From positions 15,076,001 to 15,140,000 of the forward strand of contig NC_053046.1 of assembly GCF_003473485.1 (NCBI RefSeq): 64,000 bases of DNA. Direction: 5' to 3'. The translations under genes and the position numbers were made by a program. This DNA is from Medicago truncatula (Eukaryota > Streptophyta > Magnoliopsida > Fabales > Fabaceae). The stretch's first letter is position 1. Each line of letters opens with the position of its first letter. This document shows, piece by piece, positions 1 through 11,391 of this stretch. The notes beneath the pieces were generated by a model. It saw only the letters and a list, made by a program, of their open reading frames with translations, did not search any database and was not told the origin of the DNA.

Positions 1-204
1 GACTATAGATGGTATGTTGATAATTTCAAGGTTGAGTATGTCATAGAAAAGATCCAGAATTTGCATGTATTGCAATATCTATTAGAGACTTGCTTGAAAA
101 CTGATCAGGTACAATATATCTTACGTAAAGCAGATTCCCTGTTTTTTTGTTTTTGTTTTTGTTTTTTCTTCTTCTTTGAATTATATTCTAATCCATTTCT
201 TAGC

Positions 205-295
205 ACAATATGTTGCGTTGGATGAGTGGCACAAAACTACGAGATAGGATTTGGAATGACACCATTAATGAGAGAGTTGGGATAACACCTATAAC
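205..295 (+). mobile_element. LINE reverse-transcriptase fragment in PPR copy 1 intron
   Basis: Short translated fragment (RWMSGTKLRDRIWNDTI) typical of the region near the end of plant LINE ORF2. It sits in the same intron as the longer piece at 4150-4430 and a shorter relic at 9075-9125, so the insertion predates the PPR tandem duplication. Confidence 0.5.
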
Positions 296-996
296 ATTGT
301 TTCTTGTTTGTCTTGTTTTACTAATATATGTTTGTTCATTTTCTATTCATTTTGCTATATTGAAAATCAAGTATTTTAAAATCTATTCCATCATAAGAAG
401 CCATCCCCACCGTTTCGAGTTAAATGGAGAGATTTGCAGGCTTTTGGTACATTCTTGTGTAGTGAGGAAAGATGTAAGTTTTTACCTTTTTATTTTTATT
501 TTTTTTTATTTCTTAATGTATGCTTGTTTTCTACAATGATATCTTTTGAAAGAAAGCTTTTTACTAACCTAGTAATGTATTTACTTTCATTATGCAGTTT
601 GAATCTGCATACAAGATGGTTAATGAATTGCAAGAAAAGTATTTCAAATACAAAACAACAATGTATAATGCTATTATGGCAGGATATTTTTTCGAGGTAT
701 CATTGTTGGATTGTGTTCTCTCTCAAATTTTCAAATATGAAAGCTTCTCTCTTTACTAACTTCATTCATTAAAAATATATTTAATTGAGTGTATGAAATC
801 TATATAAAATAGTTCTTCCATATTCTCACTTTTTCGATATTGTAGAAAAACATCAGTGGTGGGTTGAGGGTTCTCAAACAAATGCGAGATGCCAACATAA
901 AGCTCGATTCATACACTTTCAGCTATTTGATTGGCAATTGTGCAACAAAAGAAGAGATTAAAAAAGTACGATGAGTTTAATAATTTCATATATTCA

Positions 997-1304
997 AGTT
1001 TGGGGGCCTTTGAGCGGGTTTTTTTGATCTGATTCCTGATTTCATGTGTCTTATCTCTCTAGTGGAGTTGGTTTGGTCCATTCTTCCTTTGTTTTGGGTG
1101 CTACTAGGGAGGGAGATTTCTTGTGTTGTTTTTGTGACAGTGTTGGTTTTTTAGTTCCCCCTAGTAGTGTTGCATGTGTTCTTTTTATGTTACTGTTGGG
1201 TTTTTTTTTTTCTTTCCTTGGGTCACCTTTGGTGTGCTTATTCTCTTTGTTTATTCGAGATCCTTTTATTGTATATATAATTTACTTTCCAAAAAAAAAA
1301 AAAA
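997..1304 (+). mobile_element. Non-LTR retroposon (LINE tail or SINE-like) in PPR copy 1 intron
   Basis: T/G-rich block of about 300 bp ending in a run of 14 A, lying between exons 846-965 and 1415-1519. The short word TATATTCA occurs just before the block and again after the A run, consistent with a target-site duplication. The same block is in copy 2 at 5267-5566, so it was inserted before the duplication. I cannot name the family. Confidence 0.5.
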
Positions 1305-2366
1305 TCCTTATATTCACATAATTTCAGCGACTTTCGTTTAGTTTTAAATCAAGTATTGAGATTAAGATTTGATTTTTCAATAATCGAGTTGTTAATTAGA
1401 ATATTTATCTATAGTATTATGAAGAGATGGAACAATCTGGGATTCACTTGACAAAAGAAGTTTTTGTATCCCTGATTCATGCATATGCAGCTTGCGGTGA
1501 ATTTGATGCAGAAAAACAGGTATGTTTGTGTAAATATGTTGTCTTTCTACAATTTCTCTTTTGGAGTGACCTTGTAAAGGACATAGCATGTTGCAAGTCT
1601 CATGGTAGGGTTTTAGATTATTATAAATTTCTATACCTTCCACTTTCAACCTTAAAACTCATCAATCATTGTACATTAATCTTAGGATGTGTTATGTAAT
1701 TTACATGGCGAGTTGGAGAGGGTGCTTCTCCTACTCAAGGAGTTGAGTGGTCAAGATTGGGTTGACGGTTTCAGCTGGGCTATTCGGTACTCCGTTCAAA
1801 ACAAAAATTTAAGGTATGGCGGTTCTTTTTTCTCAATATTAAATTATGATTTTATTCTGCCATTTGTTTATGTTTATTGTATATTTCGCAGTTCTACCAT
1901 TCAATTGTTTAAACAACTTAAGGAGTATTACAAAAATGATGCATTCAAGAGAGGTGATCCTTTTTATTTAAAAAGAAAGGGACATGATTTTTTTGATGAA
2001 GTAAGTTTTTGTTACCTTATGACTTGAATAAGGATTCACGATTATAAGAATTAGATTTTGGTTTAATATTTCGTCACGTATGAAGCATGACATATTGGTC
2101 TCATATATGTATAGGCGTATTTTCTAATTTTGAAATATGGATCCACATATTTGCAATTTGGAATGGACTTGCTGGATCTAATAAAAAAAGAGCTTGGCCT
2201 TGTTCCTTCAAAAATGTGTCTTGATGGTCTCCTAACTCTTTGTGCCATATCAAGAGATTTGAATAATGCTCATTTGATTTGAATAAGCTACTTGAGGTGA
2301 GCTTCTACTAACCTTTATATTCCCTTATAATATTTTCCTTCTGCTTATGATTTTACATAATGAATG

Positions 2367-2648
2367 CTCCATTCGTTTTAAAATGAATGTCGTTTAAAAT
2401 TTTTATACATATATTAAAAAATATATTAATTAAAGAAATAGAGACGTTATTTTACCAAATTATCCTAGTCAACTATTGGTTAATTTTTCATTAAAGAAAA
2501 AATAATATTTTGGAAGTAGTGTATATAGTAATAATTGAAGAGTAAAATTGAAAAAAAAAGTTATTATTGCATTGAAAACTGAAAGTGACATTCATTTTGA
2601 AACATTTCTTTTGTGGTTAAAACGACACTTACTTTAAAACGGAGGGAG
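2367..2648. mobile_element. Stowaway-like MITE
   Basis: 282-bp element with terminal inverted repeats: it starts CTCCATTCGTTTTA and ends TAAAACGGAGGGAG, followed by TA. The Stowaway (Tc1/mariner) consensus is CTCCCTCCGT with a TA duplication; the left TA has mutated to TG. It displaced the last-exon acceptor region of PPR copy 1. Confidence 0.75.
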
Positions 2649-3054
2649 TATCACACACTTTTGGCCTGGGAAGATAACAAATTTGTTGACATTATACTCA
2701 ATAAAGTTCCAAACACTTAGATTTTCCTCTCAAAGTTTTACTTAGTGAAATTTTATCCAAACTTTCATTGGTCCCTTTCTTTTTTTAGTCTATTGTTTGG
2801 TTTACCAATTTTTTTTATTTAATTAATTCTTCTTTTTGGCTTGTTAAAGTGAATAAGATAACAAGCAAATAAAAAACCTTGTAAATCATCAATTTATAAA
2901 TTTAAATTCTACGTAGGTCAATATAATATTCAATGAGAGTGTGGTTAATAGTTATAAAATATGAATGAAGAAAATTTTGATGTCAAAAAATCAATTCAAA
3001 TTTTAAAAGGAGAAACATTTGTTATTAAAAAGTGCTAAATATTACCATGAATGT

Positions 3055-3280
3055 AGGACCCGATTTTGGATTGACTTATACGTAAGCTTATGAAAAATAG
3101 TTTATGTAAATAAATTAGCTTTTATGTTAATTCATAAATTCTCATTAACGAAAATTGTATTTATATACACTTTTTTCATAAAATACTTTGACTAGTTATA
3201 AGTAATACATAAAAGTTTATTTATTAATTTATATAAACTATTTTGTGTAAGATCAAAAATAAGTCAGTCCAAACGGCCCT
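3055..3280. mobile_element. hAT-like MITE remnant
   Basis: Ends are imperfect inverted repeats: the left has TTGGATTGACTTAT and the right, reversed, has TTGGACTGACTTAT, with a shared AAATAGTTTAT further in. The GGGCCGTTTGGA-type end is common in non-autonomous hAT-like elements of legumes. No clear target duplication is visible. Confidence 0.45.
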
Positions 3281-3407
3281 ATAGTATATGTTTGTGTCTA
3301 ATTTTGGAGGAGTCAAAGTTGATTTTAAAGGTGTAGTATTGATTTTGTTTATCTAAAAAATAAGTAGAATCAATTTTACCTCTAAATTTGATCGAATTTG
3401 GCATGTA

Positions 3408-3445
3408 CTAGTGTGTTAACCCGTGTAACGGACGAGGACATGTTA
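3408..3445 (-). mobile_element. Helitron-like 3' terminus upstream of PPR copy 2
   Basis: Read on the minus strand, the sequence has a short hairpin (CCGT TAC ACGG), then 13 bases ending CTAG, followed by T. Helitron 3' ends have a hairpin about 10-14 bases before a terminal CTRR inserted between A and T. In this orientation the element body would extend rightward into PPR copy 2. No 5' TC end or Rep/helicase gene was seen. Confidence 0.4.
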
Positions 3446-4149
3446 TTGTTTTTCAAACTCCATGATGCTTCTTCCACAGGTATCTAAAACTAATGTGTAT
3501 CTCAGTTTTCTTCTATATTGAATGAACACCAACTGTTGTGAAGTTAGACTGAATTCAAATGTGTAGCTCCTCCGCTTCTTGACTATGCTTCAACAAGACA
3601 AGAGAAAAGGAAGCAATTGTGGATTTCTGGAGAGGATACGCAACAACTTTGTGAAAGCGAAAGTGACCAAAATTCGGTTGTGTTGAAAAATATAGACATT
3701 ATATGGTTTGTTGATAATTTCAAGGTTGAGCATATCATAGAAAAGATCGAGAATTTGCATGGTGTGTTGCCTGCGTCCTCTATGTATGAAAAGCTAATTT
3801 TGTATTGTTGTGCCAAGGACAAGGTATAATTTTCATCTCTCATATTACGGTTATCAATCAAATAAATATAATTGTCATAAAGTCATCCATTGCTCCCTTC
3901 ATATCAAATTCTCTCTTCATTCTATTTTCTGTTACCATCATTTTTCAAAACTGCATTTCATTTTTCTTTTTCACTTATGCAGGTGGATGTAGCTATTCAT
4001 GCTGTTGATAAAATGTGTGTTGATAAAATGTGTGAAGCAGGCTTTACGCTCTCTACTCATGTAATGCAATCTCTACTAGAGACTTGCTTGGAAACTAATC
4101 AACATTTTCGGGTACTATATATATCTTACGTAAAGCATTTAATCCATTT

Positions 4150-4430
4150 CTTCGCACAATATGTTGCGTTAGATGAGTGGCACAAGATTAGACGAGATAG
4201 GATTAAGAATGACACCATTAGAGGGAGTTGGGGGGTAGCACCTATAGTAGAAAAGATGGTAGAAAATAGGCTAAGGTGGTTTGGACATGTTGAGAAATGA
4301 CCTGTAGATTAGATGGAGGAGAGTGAGATTAGAAGAGGTAGAGGACAACCTAGAAAAACTATAAGAGAAACTGTTAGGAAAAATTTAGAGGTTAATAAGT
4401 TGGATCCAGATATGGTTTATGATAGAAGGG
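4150..4430 (+). mobile_element. LINE ORF2 C-terminal fragment in PPR copy 2 intron
   Basis: Translates to VEKMVENRLRWFGHVEK and, after a stop, RGRGQPRKTIRETVRKNLE, the conserved stretch of plant LINE ORF2 downstream of the reverse-transcriptase core. It contains stops and is a relic. Related pieces lie in the same intron of copies 1 and 3. Confidence 0.65.
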
Positions 4431-4431
4431 G

Positions 4432-4508
4432 TTCCACCATTTGGAGGACTTGAACTCGTGATCTTTCTTTCAATCATGTGACAACAAGTTTACCGTTCCT
4501 CCAAGGCT
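4432..4508 (-). mobile_element. Au-type SINE fragment
   Basis: On the minus strand the piece begins CCTTGGAGGAACGGTAAACT and contains a B-box-like GAGTTCAAGTCC. This resembles the tRNA-derived Au SINE of flowering plants (GAGCCTTGGAGCAACGG start, GGTTCAAGTCC B box). Only the head is present; the matching head in copy 3 is at 9205-9301. Confidence 0.55.
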
Positions 4509-5266
4509 AACCCTTAAACTTTTACAATTACATAATGAAATTTATGATTCCTTTTTTCCCCTTAATTGAAGCATTGTTTCTTGTTTGTCTTGTTTTACTA
4601 ATATCCGTTTGTTCATTTTCTATTCCTTTTGCTATATTGAAAATCAAGGTTTTTGAAATCTATTCCATCATAAGTCGCCATCCCCCACCATTTCGAGTTA
4701 AATGGAGAGATTTGCAGGCTTTTGGTACACTGGTGTGTAGTGATGAAAGATGTAAGTTTTATCTTCTTTTTTTTTCCCCTTAATGTATGCTTGTTTTCTA
4801 CAATGATATTTTTTGAAAGAGAGCTTTTTACTAACCTGATAATGTATTTACTTTAATTATGCAGTTTGAATGTGCGTACAAGATGGTTAATGAATTGCAG
4901 AAAAAGTATTACAAATACAAAACAACCATGTATAATGCCATTATGGCAAGATATTTTTTCGAGGTACCATTGTTGGATTGGGCTCTCATCAGATTTTCAA
5001 CTATAAAAGCTTCTCTCCCTTGATGATTTCATTCATTAAAAAATATATTTAAATGAGTGTATGAAATCTATTTAAAATAGTTCTTTCATATTCTCACTTT
5101 TTTCGATATTGTAGAAAAACATCATTGGTGGGTTGAGGGTTCTCAAACAAATGCGAGATGCCAACATAAAGCTCGATTCATACACTTTCAGCTATTTGAT
5201 TGGCAATTGTGAAACAAAAGAAGAGATTAAAAAAGTAAGTTGAGTTTAATAATTTCATATATACAA

Positions 5267-5566
5267 GTTTGGGGGCCTCTGAGCGGGTTTTTGGTCCGAT
5301 TCCTGGTTTCATGTGTCTTATATCTCTGGTGGAGTTTGCTTGGTCCATTCTTCGTTTGTTTTGGGCACTATGAGGGAGGGAGATTTCTTGTGTTGTTGTT
5401 TTTGTGATGGTGTTGGTTTTTTAGTTCCCCCTGGTAGTGTTGCAGATGTCCTTTTTATGGTATTGTTGGGGTTTTTTCCTTGGTCCACCTTTGGTGCGCT
5501 TATTCTCTTTGTACTTTCGTTATCCTTTTCTTCTATATGTAATTTCCTTTCCCAAAAAAAAAAAAA
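5267..5566 (+). mobile_element. Non-LTR retroposon in PPR copy 2 intron
   Basis: Counterpart of the block at 997-1304, ending in a run of 13 A. It has the same position and orientation in the intron between the YLIGNC exon and the YYEEMEQSG exon. Confidence 0.5.
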
Positions 5567-6819
5567 TTCATACATTCACATACTTTCAGCGAATTGGTCG
5601 TTAGTTTTAAATCAAGTATTGAGATTATGATTTGATTTTTCAATAACCGAGTTGCTAATTAGAATATTTACTTGTAGTATTATGAAGAGATGGAACAATC
5701 TGGAACCCACTTGACAAAAGAAGTTTTTGTAGCCCTGATTCATGCATATGCAGCTTGCTGTGAAGATTATGAAGAACAGGTATGTTTGTGTAAATATGTT
5801 GTCTTTCTACGGTTTCTCTTTTGGAATGACCTTGTAAAGGACATAGTATGTTGTAAGTCTCATGGCAGGGTTTTAGATTATTATTAATATTTATACTTTC
5901 CACTTTCAAACTTAAAACTCAATCATTGTACATTCTTAGGATGTGTTATGTAATTTACATGGCGAGTTGGAGATGGTGATTCTCCTACTCAAGGAGTTGA
6001 GTGGTCAAGATTGGTTTGACGGTTTCAGGTGGGCTATCCGGTACTCAATTCAAAACAAAAATTTAAGGTATGACGGTTCTTTTTTCCCAATATTAAATTC
6101 TGATTTTATTCTGCCATTTGTTTATGTTCATTTTGTATATTTCGCAGTTCTACCATTGAACTGTTAAAACAACTCAAGGTTTATTACAATAATGTTGCAT
6201 CCAAGAGGATAAGTGGCACTTCTTTCACAAGAAGGAGACGGAATGTTAGTTATGAAGTAAGTTTTTGTTTCCTTATGATTTGAACAAGGATTCACGATTA
6301 TAAGAATTAAATTTTGGTTTAATATTTCTGCGTGTATGAAGCATGACATATTTTGGTCTCATGTATGTACAGGCGTATGATATAATTTCGAAATTTGGGT
6401 CCACATATTTGCAATTTGGATTGGACTTACTGGATCTAATAAAAAAAGAGCGCCTTAGTCCTTCAATGATGTGTCTTGATATTCTCCTACATCTTTGTGC
6501 CGAATCAAGAGATTTGAATAATGCTAATTTCGTTTGGAGAGAATATGTATTTGCTAAAATTCCTCATGGTCCATTAAGCTACTTGAGGTGGGCTTCTAAC
6601 CTTTGTACTATTTTTTCCCTTTCTTATAGTATTTTCCTTCTCCTTATGGTTTTACTTTATGGCTGTAGTATGTATCACGTACTTTTGGCCTCAGGAGATC
6701 ACAAATCTGCTGACATTATACTCAATAATGTTCCAAGTTTTTTATCTGGTGTTGCTTCCCATCTGAAGAAGCGCTATTCCGCCAAAATGGATGAAGAAGA
6801 AGCAGTGGAGAAACAAAAT

Positions 6820-6862
6820 GGGAAGAAGAAGAAGATGAAGAAGAAGAAGAAGAAGAAGCAGC
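6820..6862 (+). repeat. (AAG)n coding microsatellite in last exon of PPR copy 2
   Basis: Run of AAG triplets with occasional ATG, read in frame as lysines (KKKKMKKKKKKK). It extends the C-terminus of copy 2 into a basic tail that I do not associate with this PPR family. Confidence 0.8.
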
Positions 6863-8895
6863 CAAAAGACAGCAAGAAGAAAGGGAAGAAGGAGAAACCA
6901 AGGCGGTTGGAGTAGCTTTGATGGAAGAAGAGTTCTGAAGATGCGTAGGAGTGTGTGATTTGTGTCTTAACTTTCAAGAGGGTTCACTACTTATATGTTG
7001 TGTATTAAAATAATAAGCTGTTATTTATGCATATGTTTCTATCTAAGGTTTCATGCTTGTTTGGCACAGAAGTTGAAGGTTTATGTTTCAGGAAGTTTGC
7101 TTAGCACTGATGAGGCTGTATTGATTAGAATAAGAACTACTGTTAGGCACTCGTGTATTTCAATAAAAACCTTCAATCCTCAATCTTTTGTTATGCTATG
7201 TAATCTCTGTTTTCTGCTATCTTGTTACAAAGTTGAAGATCTCTATGACTATGTTTTATGGAGTTTATTGGATAGTATAAGTTTGTATTTGCTACAATAT
7301 GCTACTGAAACGATCGAAGTTCAAACTTAAACTATGGAGTGCTGTGCTGGTGTTATAGCACTGTAAGTTACAGAGCAATTTTTATTTTTATTCTTTATAA
7401 AAAGGTAACATAGTGTAATTGATGATTAACAATACTGTGTTCATCATAAACCTAGTGTTTGACACACTATATAGCCTATGTATGTGACTTGGAATGTTGA
7501 GCATAACTGCTAAAAATTAAAAATCATTAAAATATGTTCCAAATATTGGAAGCCATTATCGGTTCAGATCTACAAAACTTTCCCAGAACATCATCATTTT
7601 CATGGAACCTGATTCTCTCGTCTCGCAAACTCCATGATGTTTCTCCCACAGGTATCTAAAACTAATGTGTATCTCAGTTTTCTTCTATATTGAACACCAA
7701 CGTACGGTTTGTGAAATTTACCGTTGGATTGAATTCAAATGTGTTTTTTTTTTCTTTCTGTAGCTCCTCCTGTTGAGAAGCTTCTTGACTATGCTTCAAC
7801 AAGACAAGAGGAACTAACAAATGAGAGGAAACAATTGTGGATTTCTAGAGAGGATACTATTGAGGAGCAACAACTTTGTGAAAGTGACTGCAAGGTGCAC
7901 ATATTTCGGATGTGTTGAAAAATATAGACATTAGAGAGCTTGCATCTTCGAAATCTATATCAAATATATTCGAATCATTAGGAAGACTACTGTTGGAATC
8001 TGAGGCAGAGAATCTATTATTCGATTTGAGATCACGCGGTACGATTATTATGTTATTCGAAGTTTGTTCCTTGTATTGATATTATTATTATTAATGACAT
8101 GTTCTTATGTAATGCAGATTATAATGTGGTTGATATTTAAAACTTCATTGCTAGTTATGCAGTTAGCATTCCAAATTTAGAGGTGAGGAACTTATGGTAA
8201 ACAGTTATGCTTATCTACAACTTTCAATCAATTTTACAAAATTCAAAAACAAAATTGACCATATCCCATCATAAAACAAGTTTTGCAGTGTATGCATTTA
8301 AAATACTTCACTGTCGATTTTGCATATTTTGCATATTTTGACTGCGTCAGCAAGAAAGCGATACTAAAAGCATAATTTTTTCTCACAATAGTTGTATGTT
8401 ACAATCTTTTTTTCCTTAGCAATCTTCTTATATGGTTTGTTGGTAATTTCAAGGTTGAGCATATCATAAAAAAGATTGAGAATTTGCATGGTGTGTTGGA
8501 AATTTTGCCTGCGTCCTCTATGTATGAAAAGCTAATTTTGTATTGCTGTGGCAAGGACAAGGTATAATTTTCTCCTTTATTCATTCTCATAATACGGTTA
8601 TCAAATCAATATAATTGTCATAAAGACATCCATGAGAAGGAAAACGATAACAAGATGGTTGCTCCCTCCATATCAAATTCTCCCTTCATTCTATTTTCTG
8701 TTACCATCATTTTTCAAAACTGCATTTCATTTTTCTTTTTCACTTATGCAGGTGGATGTAGCTATTGATGTTGTTGATAAAATGTGTGAAGCAGGCTTTA
8801 CGCTCTCTAGTCATGTAATGCAATCTGTATTAGAGACTTGCTCGGAAACTGATCAACAATTTCGGGTACTATATGTCTTACGTAAAGCAGCATTC

Positions 8896-9016
8896 TGTTA
8901 GGACTTAAGCCCATGAGGAGAGCCCAACCCAAAAGACTAGTCCAAAAGGTGGGAGAGCCTCATGGGTTAAGTACCACATCAAGCACTTTTAGCTACCCGG
9001 TGTGGGACTCTTAACA
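8896..9016. mobile_element. 121-bp solo-LTR-like repeat (TRIM-like)
   Basis: Begins TGTTAGGACTTAAGCCCATG and ends GGGACTCTTAACA. A second copy of exactly the same length lies at 61793-61913. The TG...CA ends suggest the solo LTR of a very small (TRIM-type) retrotransposon. Flanks look like an imperfect duplication (CATTC / CTTCC). No internal domain is present. Confidence 0.5.
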
Positions 9017-9123
9017 CTTCCCTGTTTGTTTTTTCTTCTTTGAATTATTTTCTAATCCATTTCTTCACACAATATGTTGCGTTGCATGAGTGGCGCAAGA
9101 CTAGACGAAATATGATTAGGAAT

Positions 9124-9126
<3 letters not shown>

Positions 9127-9187
<61 letters not shown>
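9127..9187 (+). repeat. (GA)n microsatellite
   Basis: About 30 uninterrupted GA units inside the intron of PPR copy 3, replacing most of the LINE fragment seen at this position in copy 2. Confidence 0.95.
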
Positions 9188-9191
<4 letters not shown>

Positions 9192-9204
9192 TGGTTTATG
9201 ATAG

Positions 9205-9301
9205 TCCACCATTTGGAGGACTTGAACTTGCGACCTTTTAATCACACTCGTCACCTTTCTTATAGTCACGTGACAACAACTTTACCGTCGCTCCAAGGCT
9301 C
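9205..9301 (-). mobile_element. Au-type SINE fragment
   Basis: On the minus strand it begins GAGCCTTGGAGCGACGGTAA and has a B-box-like CAAGTTCAAGTCC, as in tRNA-derived Au SINEs. Only the head is present. It is shared with copy 2 (4432-4508). Confidence 0.6.
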
Positions 9302-9630
9302 ACCCTTAAACTTTTACAATTACATAATGAAATTTATGATTCATTTTTTCCCCCATAATTGAAGCATTGATTCTTGTTTGTCATGTTTTACTAATATTTG
9401 TTTGTTCATTTTATATTCCTTTTGCTATGTTGAAAATCAAGGTTTTTGAAATCTATTCCATCATAAGTCGCCATCCCCACCATTTCGAGTTAAATGGAAA
9501 GATTTGCAGGCTTTTGGTACATTTTTGTGTAGTGTTTAAAGATGTAAGTTTTACCTTTTTTTTTTATTTCTTAATTTATGCTTGTTTTCTACTATGATAT
9601 CTTTTAAAAGAAAATGGTTTACTAACCTGA

Positions 9631-10630
9631 TAATTGTATACCTTAAAACTATTATTCAAACACATTGTAGCCTATTTTACTTTCCCCTAATACCCTTGTT
9701 GGCCTATTTTACTTTCCACTAGTACCCTTGGTGGTTTTTGTTTTTTAGATTTACATAACTTCTGAAAATGACAGTTTCATCTGCATTTGAAATGAATATA
9801 TCACATATTTTCTTCCAATATTTGTCTTCTCTCCTTCCTTCTCTCACTATTCATTGATTATTTTTAGAGTAAAAAATTGTCAACAAAAACGATAGTAGAA
9901 ACAACAACTCTCCTTCTTTCCATTCTCTTATAATTTGTTAATTTATTCTTGGTTTTAATATATTTTTCCTTCAATTCCCTTTTGTAGAGCAATCGAACAT
10001 TAATACACATGCACATAGGATATTAACTACAAGAAGAAATAAGGTTTGTTTTTCATTCCAATATAATTATGTTTTCTTCATTCCAATATAATTAAGTCAT
10101 CATGTTGTTTGCTCTAGATTTTGGTAAATTACTGAACTGGTTTAAGACAAAGGGGCGATCGAGATCAATCATCAAATCTCAAGACTGTTCGTGCTTGATT
10201 GTCTTCCTAGAAACTACGTTTGGTCTTGTATCAATAGCGAACTATGAACATAACCATCGAAATCCAAATACAGGGTGAGACCCGTCGAGATTATCTTCAA
10301 TGAAATGATGCAAAAGCTTTAAAAATGGATCATAGGCTAAAGGAAAAAAGGAAAAAGAGTCTAAGTCTAAAGAGTTTAAACTAGAATTGCATTAAAAATG
10401 AATGTAAAAAGCTTGGTGCACAGATTCATACGTTATGGTTTGTTTACTCGTTTCTTGTTGTGTGTGTGCGGATATTTTGAGTGTGTAATCTTTCAGTATG
10501 TTTGAATTGTGACCCGTTTTCCATAGAGGAAAATGCTACTTATACAATCCCAATCGACCTCCACATTCAAGCGATCAACATTAATCAACTCATTGATCCA
10601 CGATTTGTTTGGCTCTGTGCACATAATACT
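9631..10630. other. Intergenic, no gene seen
   Basis: AT-rich spacer between the broken end of PPR copy 3 and a MITE. It holds a short imperfect tandem duplication (CCTATTTTACTTTCC twice, about 9669-9720). No open frame with recognisable similarity. Confidence 0.6.
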
Positions 10631-10639
10631 TTATATTAT

Positions 10640-11391
10640 GAGTAAATTACACTCTCCTCCTTTCAAAGATGCTTGAATTACACTTCCCTCCCCTCTTATG
10701 TTAAAATATACACTTCCCTCCCCTCTTTTTCAAAACATATTAGAAAATATTTCACTCCCCTCCTTTGAGAGAAGCTTGAATTACATTCCCCTCCCCTCCC
10801 CTCTTTTGTTAAAATCTACTCTTTACTCCCTCAATATTTTTTTTTTATTTCTAATAATCTAGCAAAAAATAATAATCTAACACACTTTGAAGAAAAAGAG
10901 TATTGTGGATCCATTTTAATATAATCAAATTTTGAATACATAATTTTCGCTATTTTTTATTCACAATATCGTTAACATATATTTTTAAACCCTATTATAA
11001 ATATGAATCAACCCAAAATAAAATTAAAATATGTGAAAAATTATGAAAGTCGATAAAGTATGGTTAACTGAATTTTATACTCTAAATTATAAATAATAAC
11101 AAAATATTTAAATTTAATTGTCATTGACATTTAAATTATAAAGAAATGTATTTCTTTTTCTTAAATGATAGTTCAAAATTATTATATATCATTAAAATAT
11201 TGATTTATGTTAAAATTGATTAAAGTGTAGGGCATATTTAATTATTAAGGGAGGGGGTTGCAATTCAAGCATCTGAAAGGGGATAGGAGTATAGATTTTA
11301 CTTTTCAAGAGAGAGATGTGTATATTTTAACATAAGAAGGGAGGGGAGTGTAATTCAAGCATCTCTTAGGGGAGGGGAGTGTAATTTACTC
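10640..11391. mobile_element. Mutator-like MITE, 9-bp target duplication
   Basis: 752-bp element with inverted ends GAGTAAATTACACTC / GAGTGTAATTTACTC and longer, internally repeated arms. It is flanked by an exact 9-bp direct repeat TTATATTAT (10631-10639 and 11392-11400), the length typical of Mutator superfamily insertions. It has no coding capacity. Confidence 0.85.

Larger units (their letters stand above)
1..2718 (+). pseudogene. PPR gene copy 1 (At4g21880-like), broken, 5' end outside window
   Basis: Decayed copy of a P-class pentatricopeptide repeat gene; intact relatives are organelle RNA-binding proteins. Exon remnants with conserved splice sites are at 1-108, 372-473, 598-696, 846-965, 1415-1519, 1686-1813, 1892-2000, 2115-2296 and 2649-2718. 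Recognisable peptides include TTMYNAIMAGYF, YTFSYLIGNC and EVFVSLIHAYAACG, which match the helical PPR repeats of this family. The copy is broken in several ways. The first exon has lost the intron and the PPR unit between the words NLH and LLETC. The exon at 2115-2296 has lost about 40 bases and reads into a TGA. The last exon is cut short and its acceptor region is occupied by a MITE. Two further copies follow on the same strand, so this is a tandem family. Recognition is from family memory; the family call is fairly secure, the exact orthologue is not. Confidence 0.72.
3453..6915 (+). pseudogene. PPR gene copy 2 (At4g21880-like), nearly complete but frameshifted
   Basis: Best-preserved copy of the tandem PPR family. 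Exons with GT-AG borders in matching phase: 3453-3479 (partial), 3567-3823, 3983-4111, 4649-4751, 4865-4963, 5115-5234, 5678-5779, 5940-6067, 6148-6256, 6373-6587 and 6669-6915 (stop TAG). The 3567-3823 exon is an in-frame fusion that deletes exons still present in copy 3. The 3983-4111 exon has a 15-base internal duplication (VDKMCVDKMC). The 4649-4751 exon is 103 bases instead of 102 because one C was added in a C run near 4685, shifting the frame; this is the only clear disabling base change. The 5' coding part is missing, including any mitochondrial targeting peptide. The C-terminus runs into a lysine-rich tail. It is probably non-functional, although a sequencing error at the C run would change that view. 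Confidence 0.7.
7534..9543 (+). pseudogene. PPR gene copy 3 (At4g21880-like), 3' truncated
   Basis: Third tandem copy, and the only one keeping a 5' exon: an ATG at 7534 opens exon 7534-7651, which joins in phase to 7764-7894 (PPVEKLLDYASTRQEEL...). Coding similarity then continues to 8038 without a splice site but with a 1-base insertion near 7905. Further exons are at 8118-8182 (in-frame TAA), about 8420-8561, 8752-8865 (VDVAIDVVDKMCEAGF, a PPR helix pair) and 9442-9543. Homology stops near 9630, so the second half of the gene is missing. The intron between 8865 and 9442 holds a 121-bp LTR-like insertion, a LINE relic, a GA microsatellite and a SINE. The first exon may carry part of an organelle targeting peptide, but its start is only a best guess. 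Confidence 0.65.
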
